Source: Candidatus Stahliibacteriota bacterium CG08_land_8_20_14_0_20_40_26
GTDB lineage: Bacteria; Hydrothermota; UBA3073
NCBI GenBank assembly: GCA_002774315.1
Contig: PEYP01000129.1
Coordinates: 1-19,435 of the forward strand
Direction: 5' to 3'
Length of the DNA: 19,435 bases
Both the position numbers and the translations under genes were made by a program. Positions 13,385 through 19,435 of this stretch are shown here, in pieces. The notes under the pieces were generated by a model. The model was not told the DNA's origin. It searched no databases and saw only the letters and a list, made by a program, of their open reading frames with translations. Positions within the stretch are counted from its first letter, which is position 1. Each line of letters starts with the position of its first letter.

Positions 13385-13447
13385 ACTCGTCACTCGTTAC
13401 TCGTTACTACTTACTCGTCACTTGTTACTTATCACTTGTAACTCGTT
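13385..13447. repeat. Heptamer array ACTCGTN x9 (module E)
   Basis: Nine units in exact 7-bp register end in ACAAACAGAGAA before the cas8b ATG. This is the longest of the four arrays, and its upstream flank matches that of module B. Confidence 0.9.
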
Positions 13448-13459
13448 ACAAACAGAGAA

Positions 13460-15208
13460 ATGATTGAAGGGATAAAGGAGATAGGAGAATATCTTTTGTC
13501 AATATCAGGAAAATCTGCATTGGCTGTTGAAATAGAAGATCCCAACGCGAAAGGAAACTATCCAAAAATGGTGAAGATAGGCTTTAGCTATGAGAGAGAA
13601 CTATCTTATAGAGGGGTATTTATAGAGGATTATAAAAAAGAAAATAAGACCAAATATCTTTATGCAAAGAGAGGGGGCAGTGGCGCAAATTTCTCTCCTA
13701 CCGCACTTGTAACCGATGATGTTACTAAAACTTTTAACAATAGAATTATTAAGTGGTGTAAAAATTATTGCAAGGGACAGCCCAATATTCTGAACGAAAA
13801 TGAAAAATATTTTTTGACCTTATTAACCTCAGTGGTTCTCGACAACGATAATCGTAAAAAAATAATAAGTGATATCAAGGAGAAAACAAGAGATATTCGA
13901 GAAGGGAAGATAATGACCTTTACCTTTACAAAAAAAGGCGAAGAACTCTATCTTGGTGATGTAGAGCTTTTTAGAAATCTTCTACTCTATGAAAAGCAAG
14001 CAAAATATGTATCCCATTCTGGACAGGGAGTATGCTCTTTATGTGGTAAAGAAACGGAAGTATTTGGAGATACAGGAATATTAAAGACTTATACTATTGA
14101 TAAGCTCGGGTTCGTGAGTGGTGGAGCACTTAAGGAGTTCACGCTCAAGAATTTTCCCCTATGTTTTGATTGTCTTCAGAATCTCAGGGAAGGCATAACA
14201 TTCCGTGACCAGAATCTTAATTATGGATTTTACGGACATCGCTACTATCTTATTCCCAAACTTGCTGTGCCTGATGACACCTTGATGGAGCAGACTTTAG
14301 ATATAGTCACTGAAAAATACGAAAAAGCACAAACACTTAAGAACGGACGAGTGATAGCTAATGAAGAGGAAAGATTGTTATGGAAAACTGAAAAATTAGG
14401 CGATCAAATAAGTTTTATATTTGAGTTTTATGATCCAAGGGAGAGAGGCGAAAAAATTTTGCTCCTTATGGAGGATGTATTACCATCAAAAATTACTCAT
14501 ATTTTTAAACTTAAGCGCGAACTCGAACAACTTCCTGTCTTTCAAAATAATAAAATACAGTTCGACTTTTTAAATAATTTCTTCCGAGTTCCAGGAGACA
14601 AACAACCAAAACATAAAGATTACTTCTTCACCTTAGTAAATGCAGCATTTAAAGGTAGTCTAATAAACAAAGAACATTTACTTAATCTATCAATGCAGAT
14701 TCTGAGACAACTTTTTGTAGGAGAAATGGAACACACTGCTACGCTTCGTGCATTTATAACGCTTCTTTTTTATCAAAAATTAGGACTTTTAAAAAATGAA
14801 GGAGGTGAAATTATGATAAGTGAATCCTATTTGGAATTCTTCAAAACATATGAGGGATTTTTCAATACTCCCCTCAAGAGAGCGATATTTCTTCTAGGCG
14901 TATTTGCAGAGAAACTCCTTAACTATCAATGGACAAAAAGAGGAGGTGCTAAGCCTTTCAGAAAAAACCTTAAAGGGTTGCGTATGGCAAAGAAGGATTT
15001 CAAAGGACTTTTACCAAAAATTCAGGGGAAGTTCATGGAATACGATGCCTACGATTATCCAGAGATTAGAGAGGCTATATCTCATCATTTTCTGCAAGCC
15101 GGCAATGATTGGGATATTGGAGAAGATGAACTGAACTTTTGCTTTGTGCTGGGAATGAACTTTGCAGGTGAAAAACCATTTAAAACAAAAAAAGAGGAGG
15201 AATCATGA
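13460..15208 (+). CDS. cas8b: Type I-B Cascade large subunit Cas8b (Csh1/TM1802 family)
   Basis: This 582-residue protein begins MIEGIKEIGEYLLS, as Csh1 proteins typically do. It carries a CxxC...CxxC zinc-binding set: Cys192 and Cys195 (VCSLCGKE) with Cys235 and Cys238 (LCFDC). Cas8b is the large subunit of the type I-B effector, expected to recognise the PAM and hold the target strand. It overlaps cas7 by 4 bp (ATGA), so the two should be translationally coupled. The ATG has no obvious ribosome binding site; only AGAGAA precedes it. The first ~30 bp are duplicated four times upstream. Family members vary greatly in sequence; assignment rests on the zinc set, length and gene order. Confidence 0.9.
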   Translation: MIEGIKEIGEYLLSISGKSALAVEIEDPNAKGNYPKMVKIGFSYERELSYRGVFIEDYKKENKTKYLYAKRGGSGANFSPTALVTDDVTKTFNNRIIKWCKNYCKGQPNILNENEKYFLTLLTSVVLDNDNRKKIISDIKEKTRDIREGKIMTFTFTKKGEELYLGDVELFRNLLLYEKQAKYVSHSGQGVCSLCGKETEVFGDTGILKTYTIDKLGFVSGGALKEFTLKNFPLCFDCLQNLREGITFRDQNLNYGFYGHRYYLIPKLAVPDDTLMEQTLDIVTEKYEKAQTLKNGRVIANEEERLLWKTEKLGDQISFIFEFYDPRERGEKILLLMEDVLPSKITHIFKLKRELEQLPVFQNNKIQFDFLNNFFRVPGDKQPKHKDYFFTLVNAAFKGSLINKEHLLNLSMQILRQLFVGEMEHTATLRAFITLLFYQKLGLLKNEGGEIMISESYLEFFKTYEGFFNTPLKRAIFLLGVFAEKLLNYQWTKRGGAKPFRKNLKGLRMAKKDFKGLLPKIQGKFMEYDAYDYPEIREAISHHFLQAGNDWDIGEDELNFCFVLGMNFAGEKPFKTKKEEES

Positions 15209-16245
15209 ACGAGATAAAGAGATCCGAGCTTTTGTTCCTCTATGATGTGAGGAACGCAAATCCAAACGGAGACCCTGTAGATGAGAATAAACCCAGGGTC
15301 GATGAGGAAACAGGTATCAACATAGTAACCGATGTGAGGCTTAAACGGACGATAAGAGATTATTTTCTGAGTTTGATTGAAAGCGGAGACGAAAGATTGA
15401 AAAACCAAGATGTCTTTATTAAAGAGGTAAGAGATAGTGAAGGATATCTATATGATGCCAAGACCAGAGCCAAAGATTTTCTAAAAGAGATGGGAACATT
15501 CTCAGAAATGAAATCGCGGATAAAGGAAGATATTTGTGCGAAATGTGTTGATGTGAGGCTCTTCGGAGCAGTAATTCCTCTGGAACTCAAAGTAGAAGGG
15601 AAAGATAAACCTAAAACTGGGTCCATCGCCCTAACGGGACCCGTGCAATTCAAATTCGGCAGGTCACTCCATCGGGTGAAGATTGAATTTATAAAGGGAA
15701 CAGGAGCTTTTGCCTCTGATTATGAGACTGAAGAGGAGAGAAATGATAAGATAAAACAAAAAAAGAAAATCTCCTCTTCAACCCAATTTACTTTCCGTGA
15801 GGAATACATACTGCCTTATTCGCTTATCTCCTTCTATGGAATTGTTAATGAGAACTCTGCTAAGGAAACTGGTCTAAAACAGGAAGATGTGAATCTCCTC
15901 CTTGAAGGCATGTGGAATGGCACAAAAAATCTAATTACACGAACAAAAGCTGGACAGATACCGCGTTTTCTCATGCAAGTGGTTTATAAAGAACCAAATT
16001 TCCATATAGGACTTGATGATTTGGAAAAAGAAAAAAGCGAATTGCCAGATGAGAAGATTAGAGATATAAAAGAGATTAAACTGAATGTGACAAGATTGAG
16101 TAAAAAACTTGGGAACAATAGAGAGAAGATTGAAAACATCCGATATGCCGTGGATGGAGATTTAAAGCTCCTTAAGGATGGAAGGGATGTTGAATCTAAG
16201 GACATTTCCCCACAGGGTATTACCGTAGAAGAAATCACCTTTTAG
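15205..16245 (+). CDS. cas7: Type I-B Cascade backbone protein Cas7 (Csh2)
   Basis: This 346-residue RAMP protein has the family's N-terminal RSELLFLYDVRNANPNGDPVDENKPR motif (residues 6-31), followed by TDVRLKRTIRDY and, near the middle, LFGAVIPLE...GPVQFKFGRSLH. Multiple copies polymerise along the crRNA spacer in the effector complex and bind it in the cytoplasm. AGAGGAGG just before the start gives a strong ribosome binding site despite the overlap with cas8b. cas5 follows after 8 bp. The sequence is complete, with no sign of decay. Confidence 0.95.
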   Translation: MNEIKRSELLFLYDVRNANPNGDPVDENKPRVDEETGINIVTDVRLKRTIRDYFLSLIESGDERLKNQDVFIKEVRDSEGYLYDAKTRAKDFLKEMGTFSEMKSRIKEDICAKCVDVRLFGAVIPLELKVEGKDKPKTGSIALTGPVQFKFGRSLHRVKIEFIKGTGAFASDYETEEERNDKIKQKKKISSSTQFTFREEYILPYSLISFYGIVNENSAKETGLKQEDVNLLLEGMWNGTKNLITRTKAGQIPRFLMQVVYKEPNFHIGLDDLEKEKSELPDEKIRDIKEIKLNVTRLSKKLGNNREKIENIRYAVDGDLKLLKDGRDVESKDISPQGITVEEITF

Positions 16246-16253
16246 GAGAAAGA

Positions 16254-16997
16254 ATGAAAATCTTAATCTTTAATCTGGATGGGGATTATGCCCATTTCCG
16301 CAAATTTTACACAACATCTTCTCCCCTTACATTCTCTTTTCCACCCAGAACTGCTATCCAAGGAATAATAGGTGCTATTCTTGGTTATTCTAAAGACAAT
16401 TACATTGAGAAGCTCATGGATACCGATATTTCCATTTCTCTTAATAAATCTGTGAAAAAAATGAGAATTCCTCTGAACCTTATTGACACAAAAGCTGCTC
16501 CAGCAGTGTCCTTTGGTAAACTTAAAGCTTATCATTTAGGACTCCAGCCAAAAAGAGGACACACTCGGATAAGATTTGAGCTAATAAAAGACCCTTCGTA
16601 TAGAATATACTTCTTTCATTCCGATATTGATATTATGAGGAAACTACTTGAATTTCTGAATGCTCACAATTGTATCTACACTCCTTACTTAGGTCTTGCC
16701 AATTTCATTGCTAAGGTTCAGCTAATTGGTGAGTATGAAGCCTCAATAGTGACAAGCGAAGAATATCCAATTGAAATTGTGAGCCCGGTTAGAATAAAAG
16801 AGACTATGCCACGAGAATTTCTTGTCCTTGAGGAGGGAAAGGTTTATTTTCGCGAAAGAATGCCTGCCCAACTCAAAAGAGATAGGACTCCTGAAGCATA
16901 TAGCACATACCTTTTCGAACCTAATGGAAAATCTATCAGGGCAAAGATGAGGAATTATGTAAAGATTGAAAAAATAGGAAATATCGTATGGATATAA
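16254..16997 (+). CDS. cas5: Type I-B Cascade subunit Cas5 (Cas5b/Cas5h)
   Basis: This 247-residue RAMP protein begins KILIFNLDGDYAHFRKFYTTSSPLTF and continues with PPRTAIQGIIGAILG, the signature of the Cas5h/Cas5b group. It caps the 5' handle of the crRNA and joins Cas7 to the large subunit. AGGAG at about 16244 supports the ATG. Its last 10 bp overlap the start of cas3. I see no missing segments. Confidence 0.93.
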   Translation: MKILIFNLDGDYAHFRKFYTTSSPLTFSFPPRTAIQGIIGAILGYSKDNYIEKLMDTDISISLNKSVKKMRIPLNLIDTKAAPAVSFGKLKAYHLGLQPKRGHTRIRFELIKDPSYRIYFFHSDIDIMRKLLEFLNAHNCIYTPYLGLANFIAKVQLIGEYEASIVTSEEYPIEIVSPVRIKETMPREFLVLEEGKVYFRERMPAQLKRDRTPEAYSTYLFEPNGKSIRAKMRNYVKIEKIGNIVWI

Positions 16998-19279
16998 GAT
17001 CTCTTGAAGCCAGACCCGGATATTCGTTAATAGACCATTTGATCGAGACCGCTAGACTCTGTGAGAAATGGCTTGAATTTGTTGGTACAAAGCTCTCATT
17101 GCCGCTTTCGGAAATCGGTAGATTAATAGGACTTCTACACGATTTTGGTAAGGCATGTCCTGAATTTCAGAAAAAGTCACACAGGAAAAAGTATAATCCT
17201 CATCTCTCACAACATGCCTTTCTCTCTGCTTTTCTGTCTTACTATGCAGTAAAGACAAACTTTAAGTCTCTTCCTTGGTATATCCCCTTACTCTCCTACA
17301 TAGTAGTGATACGACATCACGGATACCTTCACGATATAAACGAAGAATTTGTTTTCGACGATTATGATAAAGAACTTCTGGAAAAACAGATGGAACTTAT
17401 AGGAGAAGACACTTTTGATACCCTCGCAAAATCCATAGGTATTAACTTTTCTTATAGGAATACGAAAAAACGTCTTCAAGATTTTAAAAAAGAACTCTGG
17501 GAAGCAGAGGATAAATGGGATAGTTTTCAGCATAACTTAGATTTGTATGTAATTCTAAATCTTCTCTATTCCACGCTGATAGATTCCGATAGAAGCGAAG
17601 TCATTTTTCATGGAGAAATTAAGGACTATCCTGGTATAATTTCGTCAGAACTTGTGGACAGATATAAATCTACCCAATTTTCACCTTCACTAGAACCAAT
17701 TTACAAAATAAGAGAAGATGCTTATAAAGCAACTATTGAACAACTCGGGAAATGGGATCAATCGCAAAAAATCCTTAGCTTGACATTACCCACAGGGACA
17801 GGCAAAACTCTCATTGCTCTGAAAGTAGCGCTAACCTTGCAAGAAGAATTGCAAAGAGACTTAAATGTGCCTATCCGAATAATTTATGCTTTGCCTTTTT
17901 TAAGCATTATAGATCAAAACTTCGATGTCTTCAAAGAGGTTATAGGTAACCCATCATCAGATGTCTTACTTGCTCACCACCATCTGGTAGAGTCAAATTA
18001 TAGGTCTCCTCAAGATGAATATGAAACTTCAGAGAGTTGGTTTTTGATAGAAGGTTGGAACTCTAAGATAATTGTTACTACATTCGTTCAGTTATTTGAG
18101 ACATTATTTTCTGCAAGAGCTTCAAGTTTGAGGAAGTTCCATCGACTCTTTCCTTCTATAATAATTCTTGATGAAATACAAAATTTTCCTCCCAAATATT
18201 GGAACCTCTTTCAAAAGTTTGCACAATCTCTTTCAGATAAATTTGGTGTTTGGTGGATGATGGTAACCGCTACGCAACCTGCTATTTTTGATAAGACCTT
18301 TGAGCTAGCATCTAACTCTAAAAAGTATTTTAAAAAAATCGATAGAATAGGTGTCAATTTCTTACCTGACAAAATAGATATTCAAAAACTCACAGATTTG
18401 GTGCATAAGTCTTGGAAAAATCAAAGAAAAAAGATAATGGTAGAGGTTAATACAATAGGAGCTGCAAGAAAACTATATAAGATGATATTAAGAACAGGCA
18501 TTAATTCTCAAGAATTAGAATATCTTTCGAGTCACATAATAGCAAAGGAAAGGAGAAGACGGATTGAAAAAATAAGGAAAAGAAAAACTCCTTTTATTCT
18601 TATTACTACTCAACTTGTGGAGGCAGGAGTAGATATTGACTTTGATGAGGTATGGAGAGATATTGCACCATGGGACTCTGTAATTCAGGCCTCTGGCAGA
18701 TGTAATAGAAACTGGAAAAAGGGACAAGGTATAGTTAATCTGTTCGAACTTTATAATAATAAAAATAGAAGATTCGCGAGTTATGTGTATGATGCCACTT
18801 TATTGGGTGTTTCTAAAGAGCTGATTGAGAAGAATTTGCTTCATTCTTTACAAGAACCAGACTTCGTGATGCTCACACCACCTTATTTTGAAGAGCTTAA
18901 AAAGAGAGTTTCTCAAGACAAAGGTATAGATTTGCTCGAAAATATAAAAAGACTAAGGTATTCAGAAATATCTAAATTCTCTCTTATTGAGGAACAGCCG
19001 AACAAGATGGATGTCTTCGTTGAATGCACCGAAGAGGCTAAAAGAATTTGGAAGAATTTCCTTAAAGTAATAGAAGAAAAAGAAATAGAAAATAGAAAAA
19101 ATAAGTGGCTCTCTATAAAGAATATGTTTTCTTCCTATTTGATTTCAGTAAAAAAGGAGTGGGTAGTTACTCTAGAAGAAGTAGGAGGCCTAAAATATCT
19201 GCCTTTTGAGTTGCTAAAGAATTTTTATGAGAGAAAAAGAGGCTTTATACCACAAAAAGACAAAGCAGAGATATGGTGA
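16988..19279 (+). CDS. cas3: Cas3 nuclease-helicase with N-terminal HD domain
   Basis: This 763-residue protein fuses an HD nuclease to an SF2 helicase, the type I effector that nicks and degrades target DNA after Cascade binding. HD metal ligands are visible: His17, His51-Asp52 (LLHDFGK), His76, and His110-His111. Helicase motifs follow: Walker A LPTGTGKT (267-274, Lys273), DEIQ (395-398), TATQ (427-430), then in the C-terminal half TTQLVEAGVDID and QASGRCNRN. All catalytic residues I can check are intact. The start overlaps cas5 by 10 bp, with AGGAA upstream. A remnant of cas4 begins within its stop codon. Confidence 0.96.
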   Translation: MDIRSLEARPGYSLIDHLIETARLCEKWLEFVGTKLSLPLSEIGRLIGLLHDFGKACPEFQKKSHRKKYNPHLSQHAFLSAFLSYYAVKTNFKSLPWYIPLLSYIVVIRHHGYLHDINEEFVFDDYDKELLEKQMELIGEDTFDTLAKSIGINFSYRNTKKRLQDFKKELWEAEDKWDSFQHNLDLYVILNLLYSTLIDSDRSEVIFHGEIKDYPGIISSELVDRYKSTQFSPSLEPIYKIREDAYKATIEQLGKWDQSQKILSLTLPTGTGKTLIALKVALTLQEELQRDLNVPIRIIYALPFLSIIDQNFDVFKEVIGNPSSDVLLAHHHLVESNYRSPQDEYETSESWFLIEGWNSKIIVTTFVQLFETLFSARASSLRKFHRLFPSIIILDEIQNFPPKYWNLFQKFAQSLSDKFGVWWMMVTATQPAIFDKTFELASNSKKYFKKIDRIGVNFLPDKIDIQKLTDLVHKSWKNQRKKIMVEVNTIGAARKLYKMILRTGINSQELEYLSSHIIAKERRRRIEKIRKRKTPFILITTQLVEAGVDIDFDEVWRDIAPWDSVIQASGRCNRNWKKGQGIVNLFELYNNKNRRFASYVYDATLLGVSKELIEKNLLHSLQEPDFVMLTPPYFEELKKRVSQDKGIDLLENIKRLRYSEISKFSLIEEQPNKMDVFVECTEEAKRIWKNFLKVIEEKEIENRKNKWLSIKNMFSSYLISVKKEWVVTLEEVGGLKYLPFELLKNFYERKRGFIPQKDKAEIW

Positions 19280-19362
19280 AAATCACTGGTACGTTTATCT
19301 GGTATTATAGGTCTCCTCGGGGAGTCAAATTTCACTATAAAAAAACGCGGGAAATCTTCTAA
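19276..19362 (+). pseudogene. cas4: Truncated cas4 start
   Basis: A GTG overlapping the cas3 stop opens VKITGTFIWYYRSPRGVKF, closely matching the usual Cas4 N-terminus (M-K-V/I-T-G-T-x-I/V-W-Y-Y). The frame then departs and stops at 19360-19362 after 28 codons. Where Cas4 has its first iron-sulfur Cys, a Ser is found. cas4 directly after cas3 is the standard type I-B position. Either the gene is broken here, or this is another retained 5' fragment with cargo beyond. Confidence 0.7.
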
Positions 19363-19363
19363 A

Positions 19364-19435
19364 ATGCGGATAAAAAATCCTCCCATGAGTAAAGAAGAGG
19401 CTGTTCGATTTATTGAGGATTATGGGAAGCAACAT
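19364..19435 (+). CDS. Start of an unidentified ORF at the right edge
   Basis: From ATG 19364 the frame MRIKNPPMSKEEAVRFIEDYGKQH runs off the window; a second ATG at 19385 is also possible. The frame is also open upstream to about 19280, so the true start is uncertain. SKEEAVRFIEDYG could begin a helix-turn-helix or transposase-like protein, but 24 residues are too few to name it. Confidence 0.35.
   Translation, partial: MRIKNPPMSKEEAVRFIEDYGKQH

Larger units (their letters stand above)
13108..13459. other. Region upstream of cas8b: relic, promoter, heptamers
   Basis: A coding-like tail ending KVIVISKKGMN (TAA 13206-13208) parallels the one at 12628. The segment 13188-13204 plus 13264-13280 matches 12604-12637 (TCTAARAAGGGTATGAA, then CCCATCCYMATTATGCA). 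The second copy is interrupted by 59 bp flanked by ATGAA on both sides. A promoter and the nine-unit heptamer array follow. Confidence 0.65.

Noticed and set aside
5996..13447. Heptamer tracts as a CRISPR array
   Set aside because: Units are 7 bp and contiguous, with no spacers; no direct repeats of 25-40 bp with regular unique spacers occur anywhere in the window.
4860..19435. An insertion sequence causing the cas8b-start copies
   Set aside because: No transposase motifs or terminal inverted repeats are seen around the cargo intervals; only an unidentified 24-codon start at the right edge remains open.

Overview
This AT-rich bacterial window has two parts: chromosomal housekeeping genes on the left and a type I-B CRISPR-Cas locus on the right. 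No rRNA, tRNA or CRISPR array is visible. The intergenic DNA holds several families of short palindromes and 7-, 8- and 10-bp tandem repeats. With ATPases of an archaeal-looking type and DUF6429, DUF5678 and DUF6577-like proteins, this suggests an uncultured candidate-phylum bacterium (Omnitrophota or Desantisbacteria-like would fit). That placement is an impression, not a result.

Left part (1-4.8 kb). Two minus-strand genes come first: the N-terminal part of an SbcD/Mre11-like metallophosphoesterase, cut by the window edge, and rpe (ribulose-phosphate 3-epimerase). Plus-strand genes follow: rocD (ornithine aminotransferase), a PTS EIIA-type protein and a small protein with a PII-like look. 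The rpe-rocD gap holds two divergent near-consensus sigma70 promoters (-35 and -10 boxes 17 bp apart), each with a leader of nearly 300 nt full of repeats.

Right part (4.86-19.4 kb). The genes run in canonical type I-B order: cas6, then a 7.9-kb accessory interval, cas8b (csh1), cas7 (csh2), cas5, cas3 (HD plus helicase) and a broken cas4 start. From cas8b to cas3 the genes touch or overlap and should form one operon. No cas1 or cas2 is present, so any adaptation module lies further right or is lost.

The accessory interval is the unusual part. The first ~30 bp of cas8b, including its ATG and MIEGIKEIGE-like codons, occur five times: at 6050, 9108, 11129, 12452 and at the real gene (13460). 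Four of the five copies are preceded by a heptanucleotide ACTCGTN tandem array of 4 to 9 units. Each interval between copies carries different cargo: (i) an AbiEi/DUF6577-like regulator, a tiny ORF and an AAA-type ATPase with a winged helix and an altered P-loop; (ii) a class II Fic AMP-transferase and a DUF6429 protein; (iii) a second ATPase with a winged helix; (iv) a DUF5678 protein and a retropepsin-like protein lacking its active site. A decayed second DUF6429 copy just after cas6 shares a 93-bp identical tail with the intact one, so recombination between modules is likely.

The simplest reading is that the 5' end of cas8b has repeatedly acted as an insertion or duplication point that accumulates defence or toxin-antitoxin-like cargo between cas6 and cas8b. 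The right edge shows a parallel: about ten Cas4-like codons after cas3, then unrelated sequence.
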